This document shows, one piece after another, positions 47,694 to 59,881 of a stretch of 64,000 bases of DNA. Where the stretch lies: positions 1,615,181,711 through 1,615,245,710 of the forward strand of contig OY856409.1 in the NCBI GenBank assembly GCA_963693085.1, read 5' to 3'. The stretch is from Alisma plantago-aquatica (taxonomy: Eukaryota; Streptophyta; Magnoliopsida; Alismatales; Alismataceae). A program made the position numbers and the translations under genes. Position 1 is the stretch's first letter; every line of letters begins with the position of its first letter. The notes under the pieces are model-generated. The model made no database searches. It saw only the letters and a list, made by a program, of their open reading frames with translations, and was not told the origin of the DNA.

Positions 47694-48680
47694 TTCATAG
47701 AAGAAGAAGGAAGATACACTAACAGTATCCACAGATTGGTCAAGGTTGATGGAAAGCTCCTCCAACCTGAATCAGGTGTTGCTAGAGAGGATGGTTGCTC
47801 CTTCTCCATCTTATCAAAGAAGAAGTTTGGAGATACTCGGCAAAGGTGGAGGCATACTGTCCCTTAGACTCTCATCCTTGGAGACCACTAGTTGATGGTA
47901 GATGGCTCAACTCGATGGTCAATGGGGAGGTAGTTGTGCAGCAGCACTCCGTTGTATCCTTCATGTCACAAACCCTTCCTTCTAGCATGGGGTCTTCTAT
48001 TATAGCCCTCAGTCTGGTGTCCTAAGCTGTGTTTTGGGGTGATTTACTTGTGATGCAAGTCCTCTAAGCACGTGCCTCAGGGCACGCACTTAATGGTCTT
48101 GGATGATCGTTACACCCAATGTTGCCATCGATAGGTAGGTTCTGCAAGAGTGCCATTAGTTTGAGAATGTATAGGTTGTGGCTTGTTAGTTAGGCCTTCA
48201 TTTGGTGCCACCCGACTGGTCATCGATTGTTGTTCTGATGGTCCATCGGTTGAGCACTGGCATACTATCAATAGGCGCTCCACCTTGGAGACAGAGGAGT
48301 TATCGGTTTTGGGAATTGATGGTGGTTGATTATTCCTTCCAGCCATTGGTTCTGACTTGACTAGAGACATCGGGTTTGAGAACCGATGGGTGTTCTAATG
48401 GACTTCGTCTGGTGGTGGCATTGAACCTTGGGGAGGGCCATCAATTGTGAACCAATGGGTGGTCTGTGGTAGTTGTCCTTTAATTCTAATGCCATAGAAG
48501 CTTTCCATCAGTTGTGGAAACCGATGGGCATTTTACCACATGGTGAAAACCATCTTTTGACATGTTACCTATGTAGGAATGAGTACTTATCTTCAAATCA
48601 GGGCATAAGTGACTCTTCATAGAGAGGGGAAATTAAGAGTAAAATTAGGTATGAAATATTCACAAAATTGGATGTTATCA
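47694..48680 (-). repeat. A1 5' LTR, outer part
   Basis: Joined to 31999-32848 once the retroposon is removed; total about 1.8 kb. 48240-48680 matches the left LTR fragment 2440-2910. Dyads CCATCGGTT / AACCGATGG occur at 48220-48560, and a minus-strand TATA-like CTATAATAG lies at 47997-48005. It ends GTTATCA, with probable TSD AGGAA after it. Confidence 0.8.
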
Positions 48681-48685
48681 AGGAA

Positions 48686-49599
48686 CAAGCAACCTGAGAG
48701 TGGTTAACAGACAATCCAAAGTGTTCATTCCTCGATGTAGGATGTGAATCAAGCCTTTGATGTTATCCCCTTAGTCTATAAAAATGCATTATTCATCCAT
48801 CTCAGGGATAATCTTATCACTTCCACTATGAAGGAGAGTGCTTCATTTTGACTAGAGGATGTTCCCCTTGCTTGTCATGAAAATCAACTATTTAGGAAAT
48901 CATACAATTGTTTGGTATGTTGCTTTGTATGTCTACATGGAAGCAAGCCTCATATATTGAGTTGGTGATGTTACTTCTCATTGAAGCCCTCAGTGAACAC
49001 ATTCGGCAATTCACCTCTAACATGGTTCAATAGAAGAGCTTCCAAAACTATTAATGATGCCATACTTCATTAGTAAGGAGAATATAATAGTCACACAGAG
49101 ATGGCTAGCCAGTTGCATCTTCTGAATAAAACCTTATCAATATCTTTTAGAAGTAGAAAAAGCATGATGGAAACTTTATAGGTGATGACTAGGAGGATAA
49201 AGGGATGACTAGATATATTATCACATCCCCACACATGTTCCTTTGCAAAGAGAGAATATTTGAAGGGTTGATCATTAGAGGCAATGTTGGAACTGGGACC
49301 AAGAGGGATAGTGTCGTCCACTCACTCTCATAAGCCTAGGGGACTTCCTTGATTTACAAAGCCAAAGGCTGGTCAACCCATGTGATCTTCTCACAACAAC
49401 ATACAATGTAGAAATAATGATCAAGGAAGTTATGTGCAACTTCTCTGACACCTGGTGCGAGGAAAATCAAGTGCAACATACTTATAACTAGGGGAGGAGT
49501 TGTTTAGACACATGGGACATTATTATGTTAATTGGTATAGCTTTCAAGATATCTCGAGGAGTTTGGATGAAGGTGGATCAAGAGAGAAAGTGGCTTGTA
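48686..49599. other. No gene seen
   Basis: Decayed sequence between the A1 boundary and the LINE remnant. It may be the 5' part of the LINE, but I could read no domain. Confidence 0.4.
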
Positions 49600-52500
49600 T
49601 TGATTCTCATAGGATGCATCAAACGGATGTTCTAATGTTCCTTATGACTAACTTTATCATTTGAACCTAAGAGGGTTGCTAGCTGAAACACTCACATGGT
49701 GTTGGGAAAATTGTGCCAAAGTTAAGCCATACTTTGTGGTAGTCATGGAACTGATGATACAGAGTGAGAATGTAGAGGAATTATGTGATATTTTGAGGTT
49801 GAACTATTATTGAAACAACAAAAATGAGGCAGGTAAAGTGTGGATTAAAGTTGAATCCTCTATCTCTCCCTTTGTTGTTCACTCCAATAATGAAAGTGAT
49901 GTTGTCAGAAGAGAGGATAGGATAGTCAAATGGTTCTTCAATACCTTGTCTATGCTCATTGTGCAATGGTGTTTGGGTGTGCTCTTTAATCAGACATTCT
50001 TGGTTGAACAAGTCAGATTGGCAGTAGTTTTTGGATCACACTGGGTGATTTTAATGTGGTTCAAATAATGGAGGAATAGGTATTTTAACCCTATATCTAG
50101 TTGGTATGAGGGACTTCAGTCACTAGCGTCACAAATATGCATATTCATGAGATTGTGTTTGAAGGCGTTTCTATCACCTGGGTGGTTAAGAAATCATATA
50201 CATCTACTACTTGGGATAGGCTAGACAAGGGATTCATTAACACTTTGTAATTGGAGTTGTCGAAGAGTGTTTTAATGAAGAACCTCATTTAGAGGAGGTC
50301 TTCAAATTACCACCCATCATTGGTGACTATCTAGGCATTGGTGTGTTAACACTTCTCTTCCTCTTTCTCCTTCCTCTTGGTTTGTCTAAGGTGTGAGGAT
50401 TGTCTCAATGACATTATGTGTGGCTAAACCCTCAACATATGAGGGGACCCTCCTACACGTTCTTCTTTAAAATTTTCAAACTTATATAATACCTTAAGCA
50501 TTTGAACAGAAATATTTTTGTGACATAATTTAAAAAGGAATCAACTTGGAAAATGTTATCCATAGTCTACTCACTTTTTTTGATGAACATCAATTTCATT
50601 TAAATGAGAGGTTGGGAAAAGAAGAGAAGAGAGAACCATATGTAATTCTATAGTAGGAATGATTCTTATGGGAGAAAGAGTTGTAGATACAATGGCCTTC
50701 ATATGGGGAACGTGATATAAAATCCTACCATTTTATGGTGAAGGGAAGAAGGAAGAGAAATAAGGTGAAATAAATTATCCTTGATGATGGATCCTCCATT
50801 TGTATGGAGTATGAAATTATCATAAAGGTAATGAATGCTATGAGGAGATGTGTGATTTTGTTGATGCATCTCAGGTGACGGATGGCTCAATGCTTATATT
50901 ATCCATTACATTCCTTCTAAGCTATGATGATAATATGTCCCTCTTAACGCCTTTAGGTGAGAAAGAAATTCTAAGTACAGTGAGACAGATGGACCGATAT
51001 AGTATGTTGGGTCCAGATGGCCTCACAATATCATTCTAATTGGTAGTTTGGGGCATACTCAAACATGATTTTCTGGATCTTACTTGACATTTCATTGAAC
51101 GGGTGGGGGATATGTCATAGACGCATGTTGTGCAATCATCTTTGCCTCATTTCAAAATCTAATGATGTATCTTCCCTTCCATACTTTTGTCCAATATCCA
51201 CTGGAATGTAATAATGTGGATATTAGCTAGAATCTTGACAACAAGATTCCCTACATCCTCCCTCATCTTCTCTTTGATGTATTAGGGGCCTTCATGCAAG
51301 CAAGGATAGAGATAATCATATTAAGCTAACAAAGGAGCTCATCCATGACATTCCTACGGAGGGCTAGAATGATAACATTGTGATAAAAATTGATATGACT
51401 AAAGCTTGTGAAATGGTCAAATTAGGATTTTCTTAGAGTGATCTTGTGGAGATTTGGCATAATGAATGATATTATCAAATTGTTCCAATCTTTCTTTGAG
51501 GTTTCTTGTCTTTTAGTGGTGTCCAATGGAGTTTCTCTTTGATCTGAACCAATGGAGTTTCTTTAGGAGCTTCTTCCCAAAGAATCATGGTTTCAAACAG
51601 GGGAACCCTCTATCCCCTTTGCTATTCATCTTGTTAGGGGAGTTCTTTTGTAGGGTGTTCAAATCCATGGTGATGGAGGGTCGAATTCCTAGCTTCCACA
51701 CAAGAGGCAACTCATTTGATCCATTACTACTCCTGTTTTCCATGACATGGTGCACTTATCTACTAGTGCTAGTTGCACCATTATTTTTGTAGTGGATATT
51801 TTCTATAAGTGTGAGCTTGTCTTGTGGAAATGTCTCAAAAAGCTAAAGTCAGGATTCCTCATGCATAATCCCCTCTTTTGTTCCAAGGAGAGGATTCAAG
51901 GACAATTAACCATTAACATGGTGAATGATGAATTCAGATACTTGGGGTCCTGGTTACAAGGGAAATACTATCATTGGAAACCTTATTGTTTTTGTGTGAT
52001 TCAAATCCAAAAGGAAGGTGGATTCATGGAAAAGTTTCTTGCTATCATTTGCAAAGTGTTTTGTACTAGTAAAGCATACATCAGTTTCCATGTTGGTATA
52101 TACTCCAGCAGCCCTCGACATAACAATGAAAACCTTGAGAAAATTTGAGGTCCTCTTAGCAAGGCGCATGTGGAGTGCTTGCAATGTCTCTTCGAGGAAT
52201 GTGTGGGTTGCTTGGTCCAGAATGGAAAAACTCGTTAGCATGGTGGCATGGGATTCACTCCCTTGTAGTTAACTGCTAAGGAGTTTCTTATGCAATTGGC
52301 CCGGTAAATCCTCATTGCAAAGTCAAGATGGGAGGTTTTCTATTGGAAAAAATATTCTAGTGTTTAGAAGCGCTACAATCTAGATTTTTTCCACATGTTA
52401 AATATCTCCCCCACTCCATCTTCGTCCTAGTACAAGGTATGGAACACCCTCCTCTCTCTAATGCATCACACTAGGTGGTTTGTGGGTGAAGGTAAGTTAT

Positions 52501-53640
52501 CTTTCTAATGGGAGAGGTGGTGTGAGCTATCATTGCTTGACTATGTGGGATAGCCAGTGGATGCTAGCAATAGACTCAAAGTGTCTGAAGTTTAGACATA
52601 GGACAAAGGATGGGATTAAGAACCCACTTCCATTACCCTTATAAACATTGCATCAATTTGATAGTTGGATCGTCTTCATCCAGATTCAAAATGTGAAAAT
52701 AGAAAGGATAGGGACAGTAACATCATTTCCCAGAAATGGAACCAATCTGTACACAGAAGAGAAGGATACCCATGTTTGATCATCTTCTTTGGATAATGTA
52801 CTCTCTCTTAGGTCGTCTAAGACCCTGATTATTTCCCAGACTAATCTGGATTCTAAAACTTGCATATTTATTTGGTGTGGTGATGCTCTATTGCTTGCCA
52901 ACGCCTTGACATGGTATGTTCTTTGACGTGCAATCTCTATAGATGATAACATTCAGTGATGCACGCTCCCTTCATCCTCAAGATCACAAATACTAAAGTC
53001 ACAGATCATCTCTATAGTGACTTATCTACTGAGATGTGGAACATATTAGGTTTCTTGATGCGATGCAACATCAATATACATTCCCATACTAACACTAGTT
53101 GACTTTCATACGTAAGGGTCATGGAAAAGTCATGTGATTTAGAAGGTTGGATTATGAGCTTGGTCCAAAGTCTCATCATCTCAAAAAAATAGAGGAAGTG
53201 TTGCATATGTCACTATGAAGGTAATGCCACTTGCACATATTGAAGATGGCAAGAGATCCTAAGGACCGTCATAAATAGACAGGTCTCATAATCTCAAAAA
53301 TATGGAGGAAGTGTTGCATATGTCACTATGAAGGTAATGCCACTTGCACATATTGAAGATGGAAAGAGATCCTAAGGACCGTCATAAATAGACTCAAACA
53401 CAAGGCATTGGGATTTATGGGCGAGAGTGGCTTCCTTCATCACAATATGGTTCAAGGATTGGACGAGTCGTATGATGATGCATCATGTGGACATAGTGAA
53501 GTGGCACATGCCTGACATCATAAGCCTAAATCTCAACTTGGTCACAGGGAAACCTGATGAAGGGTGTGGTAGTGTTCGATGGTGGTGGGCAGGAACTATG
53601 CAAAGTAATGATGAGTAGATGGTTCCAGTGTTTTGGTCTT
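49600..53640 (+). pseudogene. Decayed L1-type LINE: endonuclease, RT, RNase H-like remnants
   Basis: Plus-strand text with many stops and frame changes. Endonuclease end: HEIVFEGVSITWV, then TTWDRLDKGFINT and SSNYHPSLVTI (50140-50330). RT: LSTVRQMDRYSMLGPDGLTI (50975-51030), DNHIKLTKELIHDIP and IKIDMTKACEMV (51310-51420), HGFKQGNPLSPLLFILLGEF (51590-51650), a broken catalytic box near 51735, and FRYLGSWLQGKYYHW (51930-51980). Near 53500-53600 ISLNLNLVTGKPDEGCG resembles the RNase H domain found at the end of plant L1 elements. LINEs copy themselves by target-primed reverse transcription; this copy is dead. Confidence 0.82.
53170..53395. repeat. 113-base tandem duplication in the LINE remnant
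   Basis: GTCTCATCATCTCAAAAAAA at 53170 and its copy at 53283 begin two nearly identical units. Confidence 0.9.
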
Positions 53641-55039
53641 AGCTCAGTGTTGTTGATCATGATAAATTTGCACACAAGGCATGATAGTAGCACTAAATAC
53701 TTGTGAGGAGGGGAATTATACAATCATCGTTATAGAATCATATGGGCCCCACTTAATTGTGATGATGTGGCATAATGCCACGTACCTCTAGAGTATCAAC
53801 CCCGTCTAAGAGATATCGACATGTTGTGTAAAATCCCTGACCTGGGTTATGAGTTAACCCTAGGTGTTTTGCCTAATTATGTAATTAAGATACTGGTGAT
53901 TATCTTTTGGCATGTAATTAAACTCTTGAGGAACACATATTTCCATTTCTTCCCTAATTGAACAATGTTTTAGTATTGTTTTGTAATACAGGGACCTATG
54001 TGCAAATTACCCAGCTAAAGGGATTAACTTGAAAATTTCACATGTTGAGATGTTCCTCTGATGTTGAGACATCATGAGAATGATTATGGTAAAGTTTGAA
54101 GGATTTCCCAAGCTTGAGCACCAAGGTGCAGCTGTGGAAGCAATCCCTGTGCTTGGAACCCTGGTTTTGGGGTAAAATGCAATTTACCCAAAATTTGGAG
54201 TGCAACTTGTAAATTTCATCTTCGAAAATATCTTTTATAACTTTTTTCATCATTTTGAGAGAAATTATGAAGAGGGCACTTCATTTGAATAATCATATAA
54301 TAAATGAACACCTTTGTGATTGAATAATCAAGGTGTAAGTATAATAGCCTTTTATATGTGTACTTTAGTAATGGGTTGATCTTCTTTGCCTTCAATTATT
54401 GGCCTTAGAAGGAGATTGTCCTTAGAAATAAGGGGTAGGGACGAGCAAATAAGAAAGGAAGGACTTAGATGAGAAATGGGATAAAGTAGAAGCTTTATGG
54501 AGAAATTTCACCCAAAATATATATACCACTTCCTTTGCAAGAAAAGGAACGTTTCTTTCATTCCCTCACTTATCCCCCTTGCTCAAACTGACTAAGGAAG
54601 AGCTCTTGAGCATAGGAGAACGACCAGGGAGTTCAAGGTAAGTTTGGATCATCCCTTTTGCTTGAATTCATGGAGGAAACTCGATTTCAAGGTTGAATTC
54701 ATGGCTAGCTCACCTAGCTTTATCTTTCTAGCCATTCCTTTCCAACTTTTCCTTGGAGAATTCACCTTGGCCGACCTGTGGAGCTCAAAGACGCCATTAA
54801 AGACCTGAATCTTGGAAGCTTGGAGCTCAAGGAACAACCTTTAGGCGGGTTTTATAACTCTAAACCTTATGCTTTGATTATACATCTTTTTTTATGCATA
54901 TAGTTGCTAGTTCTTCTTCTTCCCTATCTTCCCTTGCATCCTTGCAAGCAAAATCGTGAAGAACTGCTACTGTTCTTGAGGTATAAGATAAGGTCGTTAA
55001 TACCTATGCTTATCCACGGATTTCCACTTTACCAAACGA

Positions 55040-56220
55040 CCTCCACCAATTGCCCATACGGTTTACACAACCATTTGGTGGGCAAACGGTTTTAGGGTCG
55101 TATGAAGGCAAACGGCCTTCAAGACCGTTTGGTCGCATTGACCAAGCGACGACCGTATGGGAATCTTGTTTATAATTATGTAGGTTAATCACCCACAAAA
55201 TTTGAGTGGTTAACTCCAAAGGAATCGTGAGATATAAGCAAATCAATTAGCAAATCCAATTGAATTAAGTTCTGATTTTCAATCTGTTTTAATTGCCCTT
55301 TTTGGGCAAACGGTCTCAAGACCATTTAAGATGGTTGACCAAGCGTTGACCGTTTGGGATTACTGTTCATAATGATGTTGATTAATGACTCACCAAATTT
55401 GATGGATTAATTCCAAACGAGTTATGAGTTGAAGGTTGATTAATAGGGCAAATCCTAATTGAAATCAGTGCTGAAATTCCAATGAGTTAATTAGTGATTT
55501 TGGGTTGATTAGCCCAAACGGTCTCAAGACCGTTTGGGGAATCATACAAACGGTCTCAAGACTGTTTGGGGATCACCCAAGTGTCTAGGGTTAAGGTAAT
55601 GTGATCAATTTAGGGCCCAATTATAGTGGGTTATTGAAATAATCAAATTGCTGATTTGTGAATTAATTAAGGTTCAACCCCTATCAAATCAACTTAGATT
55701 TTGATGCATTCTTGGGCAAACGGTCTCAAGACCGTTTGGAGGTTATCCAAACGATCCCAAGACCGTTTGGGCCAAGTTTGAGCCCGATTGGAGGTCAATT
55801 GATGGGATCAACTTCGATTTGATTCACATTGTTGAGTGTTGATGGTTGAACGATTATAGACCTTAATTGAATCAACTCCAACCCTATTTGGATATTATTT
55901 GAGGGTCAATTGAGTGACTGATTGGTTAAGGATAACCCTAATTGTCTCAATTGATAAGTGGCTAACAAGGATTTGGCCAATTTAAGGCTTCAACATAGAA
56001 AACCCCAATCGTTTATAACCTTTAATCCACTTTTGAGGTCCAAACGGTCTCAAGACCGTTTGGGCTCAAACGATCTCAAGGTCGTTTGGACCAATCGATC
56101 TCAAGATCGTTTAAGATCAAACGGTTTCAAACCGCATAAGCTTCAAACGGTTTGAAAGTCAACTCTCCCCAAACGGTCAACACACCCAAACGGTCTCAAG
56201 ACTGTTTGGTGGTTGAAGGT
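55040..56220. repeat. Dyad array in the Tekay-like LTR
   Basis: About thirteen copies, exact to degenerate, of the inverted repeat CAAACGGTCT + CA + AGACCGTTTG. Exact 22-base copies are at 55515-55536, 55717-55738 and 56041-56062; close copies are at 55547-55568 and 56067-56088. Copies are irregularly spaced and cluster at 56040-56215. Confidence 0.93.
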
Positions 56221-56298
56221 TGAAACTGTTTGAAGGTTTTCAAGGTTGTTTATACTTAATCACTTGAAGGTGTAAATGGTTCAATGGTGATCTAATCT

Positions 56299-56789
56299 AA
56301 ACCCTAATGGTAACTTAGGACATTAAGGGACTAAATGACTAATGAATTGACCCATGATGACGATCAATGGGTAATTTACCAAAATGTCCTTGAAGGGTTC
56401 AATTGAGTAATACCTTGTTCTAATCAAACCCTAATCGCATGATAGTGGTGATTTGGCTTATGATAGTCAATAAGGACTTAACCCAACCTAATCTAGAGTG
56501 ATGTAATCATCACCTATGAGTAAGAGGAGAGAGAAGATCCCAATTATGGTTGAAATCCAAGTAATGTACCTTCAATATATATATATGAATGTGCATGATT
56601 AGGGTATGATCCACCTATGTGAGATCATGGAAACCCTAATTATGATAATTAGTGAATCTTAACCTAACTTGAGGGCATTAATGATGATGATTTTATACAT
56701 GATGATGCTATGAGCTCAATTCACCATAATGTGAATGGTAAACCCTAAATTCTAGGGTAATGACACATAATGTGCATAGTAAACCCTAA
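56299..56789 (+). promoter_or_regulatory. Cluster of telobox motifs (AAACCCTAA)
   Basis: Exact copies at 56299, 56426, 56631, 56740 and 56781, with further ACCCTAA copies near 56824 and 56917. In Arabidopsis, teloboxes bind telobox/TRB-type proteins and can help recruit Polycomb factors; a role here is inference. Confidence 0.5.
56571..56588 (+). promoter_or_regulatory. TATA-like run in the Tekay-like LTR
   Basis: TTCAATATATATATATGAA lies downstream of the dyad array. It is a possible core promoter, but a simple TA repeat gives the same picture. Confidence 0.3.
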
Positions 56790-58585
56790 TTGAGGGTGAT
56801 GCATTGAATTATACAATAACCCTAATTCCAGGTGATGTTCTTAAGCATGAATCATCATGACTAAAGCATGAGAAAAGGAATCACTATTCCTAAACATAAT
56901 GAAAGGGATTGAATAACCCTAATTGATATAAATCAGGGAACCTAGCCTTAATGAAGGCATGAAGGTTCAACCCTTGAATTGAAAGGTTAATTCTGCAGTA
57001 GTAATTGTTGATCTGGAGATAAATTGTTTATTGTTGTCTATTGAATTAACCATGCAGGTTCTTATAAGAGAATGATCATAGCCAGGTAAGGGTTATGATA
57101 TCATATTCACTGAAAGTATAATTATAGGCTTGTGAATAGTGACATATTTTATGCTCCTTAAGCATAAGAGAAACATATGAGATTAATGGACTGCAAGAGC
57201 CATGAGTAACATCAAGGTCATGCTGATAAGATGACTTATGATGAGAGAATTAAGATTTGATATCCATTTGATCACAGGTATGAGACAGACTTGATACATT
57301 TAGTATTCTTCTTGTATATTATTGTTTTGATACTTACATGCTTGGAAACATGCTTGATGTTAAAAGAATACTGAAATGTACCTAACTAATCAAGTATAAT
57401 CATATCATGTAGAGCCCTGATCATAGATCCATCATTGTCAGAAGCAAAATGATGGTGAAACAGGTTTTCCTAAGGGAACTCCTGGATCACATACTTTTGA
57501 GTATGTGGGGAAAATGGATGTGAATGCCCTTACATCCTAGTGTAGGAATTGATGTAGATGTATCTTAATCTATCAATCCTTCACTATGGGTTATGTCGGG
57601 GTGATGTAACACTAATCTCCCGAGAAAGTCTTTTATACCGCATCGATGAGAGATAAACAAGAAATCCCTCGATGGCGAAGAGAGTACAGAATGCCACTGT
57701 GACTCTAATAGTGAAGTACTAGAATACCCTGGTAAGCTATAGTAGCAGAGACATTAGATGTCCTGCATGTTGAACCTCACACTGACTGAGGAAGATGAGG
57801 TCATAAGAATCTGGCTCTTTTGATGACCTATGTATGATACCGATGCGACTTAATAGTGATCGATTGGAGTATGAACGGTATACCTCATCTTCACAGGGCA
57901 TAATGATGTTTGTAAAACATAATCAACCGTGTAGCATATCTGCTTAGGTTGAACTACGAAATACATTGGTTGAAGATACATTACTTAGTATACATGTTTT
58001 TCATATCCCTTAAATGTTGTTGTTCTAATTGATAACAATCTGCTGTTGATTACCTTAAAGCTTTTATTGCCTATGTTGTTCTTGTTTTGCTATAATAAAG
58101 CTTCTGGCGGAGAGTTATAACTCTCGCTGGGACAATTATTTAAAATTGTCTCACCCCGTAGATTACAACCTTTTTAGGTGGTCATCGAGGACGAAGGAAT
58201 CAATCTGCAGGTGGACAGTATCAGCAGCAGCAGCACCAGGAGTAGCAGTAAATCTCAGGTGGAGATTCAGACTGCTGAGTTGTATAGTTAGATAGTCAGT
58301 CCTATGTGTTCTCTGTACTCTCAGGTCCTTGGAGTCTTTTGGTCTGAGATTTTGGTTCTGAGTTCTTGAGATTTTGTATCATGTTGTATATAATTACTCA
58401 AGAAGTAATTATCAAAGATGTAAACATTTTATCTCCTTTTATGAAAGAAGTTTTTATGGATTCAAGCTATTATCTCGAAAAGTTTTAATTTTCCGTGATT
58501 TTTGTCTTCCGCTGTTAATCGAACCGCTTCCGCTACGTTTAAATCGTGTTTATATCGTGGTTTGGAGATCAGAGCCCACAATTAG

Positions 58586-58599
58586 TGGTATCAGAGCTC
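58586..58599 (+). other. Tekay-like primer-binding site
   Basis: TGGTATCAGAGCTC, complementary to initiator methionine tRNA. Confidence 0.93.
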
Positions 58600-58735
58600 T
58601 AGGTTCGCTGAGTCTACAGAGACATAGGAATTAGGATGTCGAGTCTATCCTTAGCACTTCTTTCTTATCTAATAGAGTCTTCTGCTCCTTAGGAGAAGAA
58701 GATAATTAAGAATTTCTGAACCACACGAGGAGTTC

Positions 58736-59881
58736 GTGGCAGAAAGTAGTGTTGATGCACCCCAAGGAGGTGCAAGGAACCTGGAGATAGAACAACCTGT
58801 ACCTGAGCCACCCAGAGAGCCACCTCAGTTTGACCCAGCTGACATGGAAAACCCAACTGTTCAAACTATGTTCGGGCAGTTTATGACTGCCATGACACAC
58901 ATCACCGACAGGATGCCCATGCCTGCACCTAGGGCACCTGCCCAGCCTGAAGGACAAGGTATCGGTAAGACGTTCGAGCGACTTCGTCGTGTCGGAGCAA
59001 CTGAATACTTTGGAACAGTTGATCCTACAGATGCCGATCTGTGGTTGACTGAATTGGAAAAATCTTTTAGAATCCTCAACATCCCAGAAGCTCAGAAGGT
59101 TATACACGCTGTCTATCTTCTCAAGGGAAGTGCTGGTCACTGGTGGACCATGGAAGAGCAGAAGAGGCCTGGAGTGGAGATCTCGTGGGAAGATTTCCGT
59201 CGGGAATTTATCAATAGATATTTTCCAAAGACCTTCCTAGATGAGAAGATCTCTCAGTTTGAGAGACTGAGGCAGGGCATGATGAACATTATCGAGTATG
59301 AAGCTAAGTTCATGGAGTTACTGCGGTTTTGTCCGCACATGGCTGCCACAGAAGAAGAAAGAACCAGAAGGTTTGAGAAGGGTTTAAACGCCGACTTGAC
59401 TACTCCCGTGTCTGCCCTAGAGAATCGGGAGATGTTTGATACCTTCGTTGAGTCAGTCAGAAGGATAGAGAAATCTGTAGTCGAGAAGAGACAAACCCAT
59501 AAAAGATATCCGCAGTTCCAGAGTTCTTCATCTAGAGACTTTAAGAAGCCTAGATTCTCTGCACCTACACCTCCACCGCCCAGAACGAGTGCTCAGACAC
59601 AGTGGTCACCGAGTAGAGGCAGGGGACGAAGCCTACCTCAACAAGAGACTCGTAGTTCAGCATCGATGTCAGTCACAGGACCACCCAGACCACAACAACT
59701 GGAGAGGAGCTGTTACAACTGTGGGAAGGTGGGGCATTTAATGAAGGACTGCCGATCTAGGCCTGTCAGTGTGACACAACCTCATAGGCAGAGTCAACAG
59801 GGATCTCAGAGAAGGCAATCTCAAGGAGAAGCTCGAGGACGTGGACAAGCGTCTCAAGCTGAATCATCAGCACCACCTTAA
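58736..59881 (+). pseudogene. Tekay-like gag
   Basis: The frame is open from a TAA near 58701. The natural start looks like GTG at 58736 (possibly a mutated ATG); the first ATG is codon 37 at 58844. Landmarks are FERLRRVGATEYFGTVDPTD, WLTELEKSFRILNIPEAQKV and WWTMEEQKRPGVEISWEDF of the gag fold, a basic Gln/Ser/Arg-rich tail, and a zinc knuckle CYNCGKVGHLMKDC. It ends with TAA 59879-59881 where a Gln codon would let the frame run on into protease (59909 onward is in the same frame). Confidence 0.93.

Larger units (their letters stand above)
2440..48680 (-). mobile_element. A1: old Athila-type Ty3/gypsy retrotransposon, split by nested insertions
   Basis: Minus-strand element read from 48680 down to 2440. 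In order: 5' LTR, a primer-binding site resembling the aspartate-tRNA type used by Athila/Tat elements, gag, protease, RT, RNase H, integrase, a short-repeat array, an ORF2 of the Athila ORF-1 type, a Ulp1-like ORF, an oligo-G polypurine tract and a 3' LTR fragment. The LTR right ends at 2910 and 48680 match over about 450 bases (2440-2910 against about 48240-48680). Removing the three insertions (7811-16013, 20205-28648, 32849-47676 plus TSD copies) leaves about 14.7 kb. The likely TSD on the right is AGGAA (48681-48685); its partner is not visible because the left LTR is cut off. All coding parts are decayed. Confidence 0.8.
53827..58580 (+). repeat. Tekay-like 5' LTR, 4.75 kb
   Basis: TGTAAAATCC at the start; ends ...CCCACA five bases before the PBS. 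It is very long for a plant LTR. It contains the CAAACGGTCT dyad array (55040-56220), five exact AAACCCTAA telobox motifs (56299-56789) and a TA-rich TATA-like run (56571-56588). Open frames within it (up to about 80 codons) look like chance. Confidence 0.9.

Noticed and set aside
55040..56220. CRISPR-like repeat-spacer array
   Set aside because: Repeats are palindromic, diverged and irregularly spaced, and lie inside a plant LTR with no cas genes.
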